DNA of 64,000 nucleotides from contig JACAXG010000111.1 of NCBI GenBank assembly GCA_018881555.1, positions 1,364,001 to 1,428,000 of the forward strand, given 5' to 3'. Positions 63,237-64,000 of this stretch are shown here, one piece after another. The stretch comes from Amblyornis subalaris. Its lineage: Eukaryota; Chordata; Aves; Passeriformes; Ptilonorhynchidae. The position numbers were made by a program, and so were the translations under genes. The notes beneath the pieces were generated by a model. It was not told the DNA's origin, ran no database searches, and saw only the letters and a list, made by a program, of their open reading frames with translations. Each line of letters starts with the position of its first letter. The first letter of the stretch is position 1.

Positions 63237-64000
63237 TTTTAATATCACTGTGTTTAAAGCTCAGTGTGATCACAAATAACTCTGCCTTTGCTTTTTGTTA
63301 ATGTAAGAAACACTCAAGTGCTTAAATATGAATCCCAGATCATAATCTTCAGGACACTTGTCCCATTCACTTAAAATTAAAGTGTCCATGTTTTAACACG
63401 ATAAAACAGAACAGAAATGGAAATCATCACATTTAAGAGCTGTTAATCAGAGCAGACTGCTTAGCTGTTGTGCAATTTGGCCAGTTCTGTCCCTAAATCC
63501 ATTTATGCAAAAATCTACTTATTAACCTGCCTTCATTTACCTTGAGTGCAATAGCAAGTTTTGTCAGGGTATTTTTTCAAAAGGCAACCAATCAACTTCA
63601 TCATGAAGTGGTTTGATACCACATCAAACTACATACCTACCCTAAAAATGTGAATGAAATCTACTGTAACACTTCAAATGCTCAAGAATATTACCATTTA
63701 CGTATTAATTACTCCAGGAGTGGACAACACACAACCCAAAAGTGCCAGTCACCACTGGAGAGTGCACCACTTGTTCCACATTGCAACAGTCCAGTCATGG
63801 TAGGGAAACTCAGGCCAAACCTCAGCATCATATTCTGGGGAAGGATGCTCAGCACAAGGACACATGGACACATTGTGGCCAAGCAATCTGAGTTACGGCA
63901 GGCAGTAAAAAGGGAAAGACTTTTCCTTCTGGAAACCTGGCAAACCCTTCAAGAAAAATTACATTTGCCCCTGACAAATACAGATAAGCAAAGAGTTCTC

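Larger units (their letters stand above)
54798..64000 (-). other. SEMA6A: Intron upstream of the first SEMA6A coding exon
   Basis: 9.2 kb upstream of the ATG-containing exon. It is AT-rich, with no CpG-dense block that would suggest a promoter, and no recognised upstream exon. It contains an ATGC/ATTC simple repeat (55422-55468), an alternating purine-pyrimidine tract (58517-58597) and a plus-strand CR1 3' end (about 62995-63236). A slightly GC-richer stretch at about 59850-60970 has several short open frames on both strands, none recognisable. Confidence 0.7.

Overview
This window is vertebrate nuclear DNA, almost certainly from a bird. It is AT-rich, intron-dominated and contains several CR1 retrotransposon copies, the typical avian LINE. 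There is no bacterial-type gene organisation and no tRNA, rRNA, CRISPR array or viral genome that I can recognise. Nearly all of the supplied-length open frames are short chance frames in introns or antisense shadows.

One protein-coding gene can be supported: semaphorin 6A (SEMA6A) on the minus strand. Seventeen coding exons were placed by joining open frame, AG/GT splice sites, codon phase and residue-by-residue agreement with remembered mammalian SEMA6A. They run from the initiator ATG at 54759 down to a cassette exon at 15540..15704. All 16 junctions keep one continuous frame, giving 632 residues if every exon is included: signal peptide, full sema beta-propeller domain, PSI domain and most of the juxtamembrane stalk. 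The transmembrane helix and long cytoplasmic tail were not found here; they must lie beyond the left edge. The first coding exon has a 3' splice site 38 nt upstream of the ATG, so at least one noncoding 5' exon and the promoter lie to the right, either beyond 64000 or unrecognised in the 9.2 kb upstream intron.

Layout from right to left (the direction of transcription): 54798..64000 upstream intron with a CR1 tail and simple repeats; exon 1 at 54.7 kb; exons 2-5 between 52.3 and 44.4 kb; exons 6-9 between 41.7 and 36.3 kb; exons 10-14 between 32.8 and 26.6 kb; exons 15 and 16 at 24.7 and 22.8 kb; cassette exon 17 at 15.6 kb; then at least 15.5 kb of downstream intron holding the largest CR1 copy.

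Repeats: five CR1 copies (two minus strand, in introns 9 and 10; three plus strand), two large CCTT microsatellites that read AAGG in the transcript, several smaller tandem repeats and a short palindrome. In chicken, SEMA6A is, as I recall, Z-linked, so this may be Z chromosome; the sequence cannot prove it.

I did not find an undescribed biological system. The observations most worth checking concern splicing: two phase-1 symmetric exons coding the stalk, a duplicated cryptic 3' splice site upstream of exon 6 with an open in-frame extension, and overlapping donors at exon 12.
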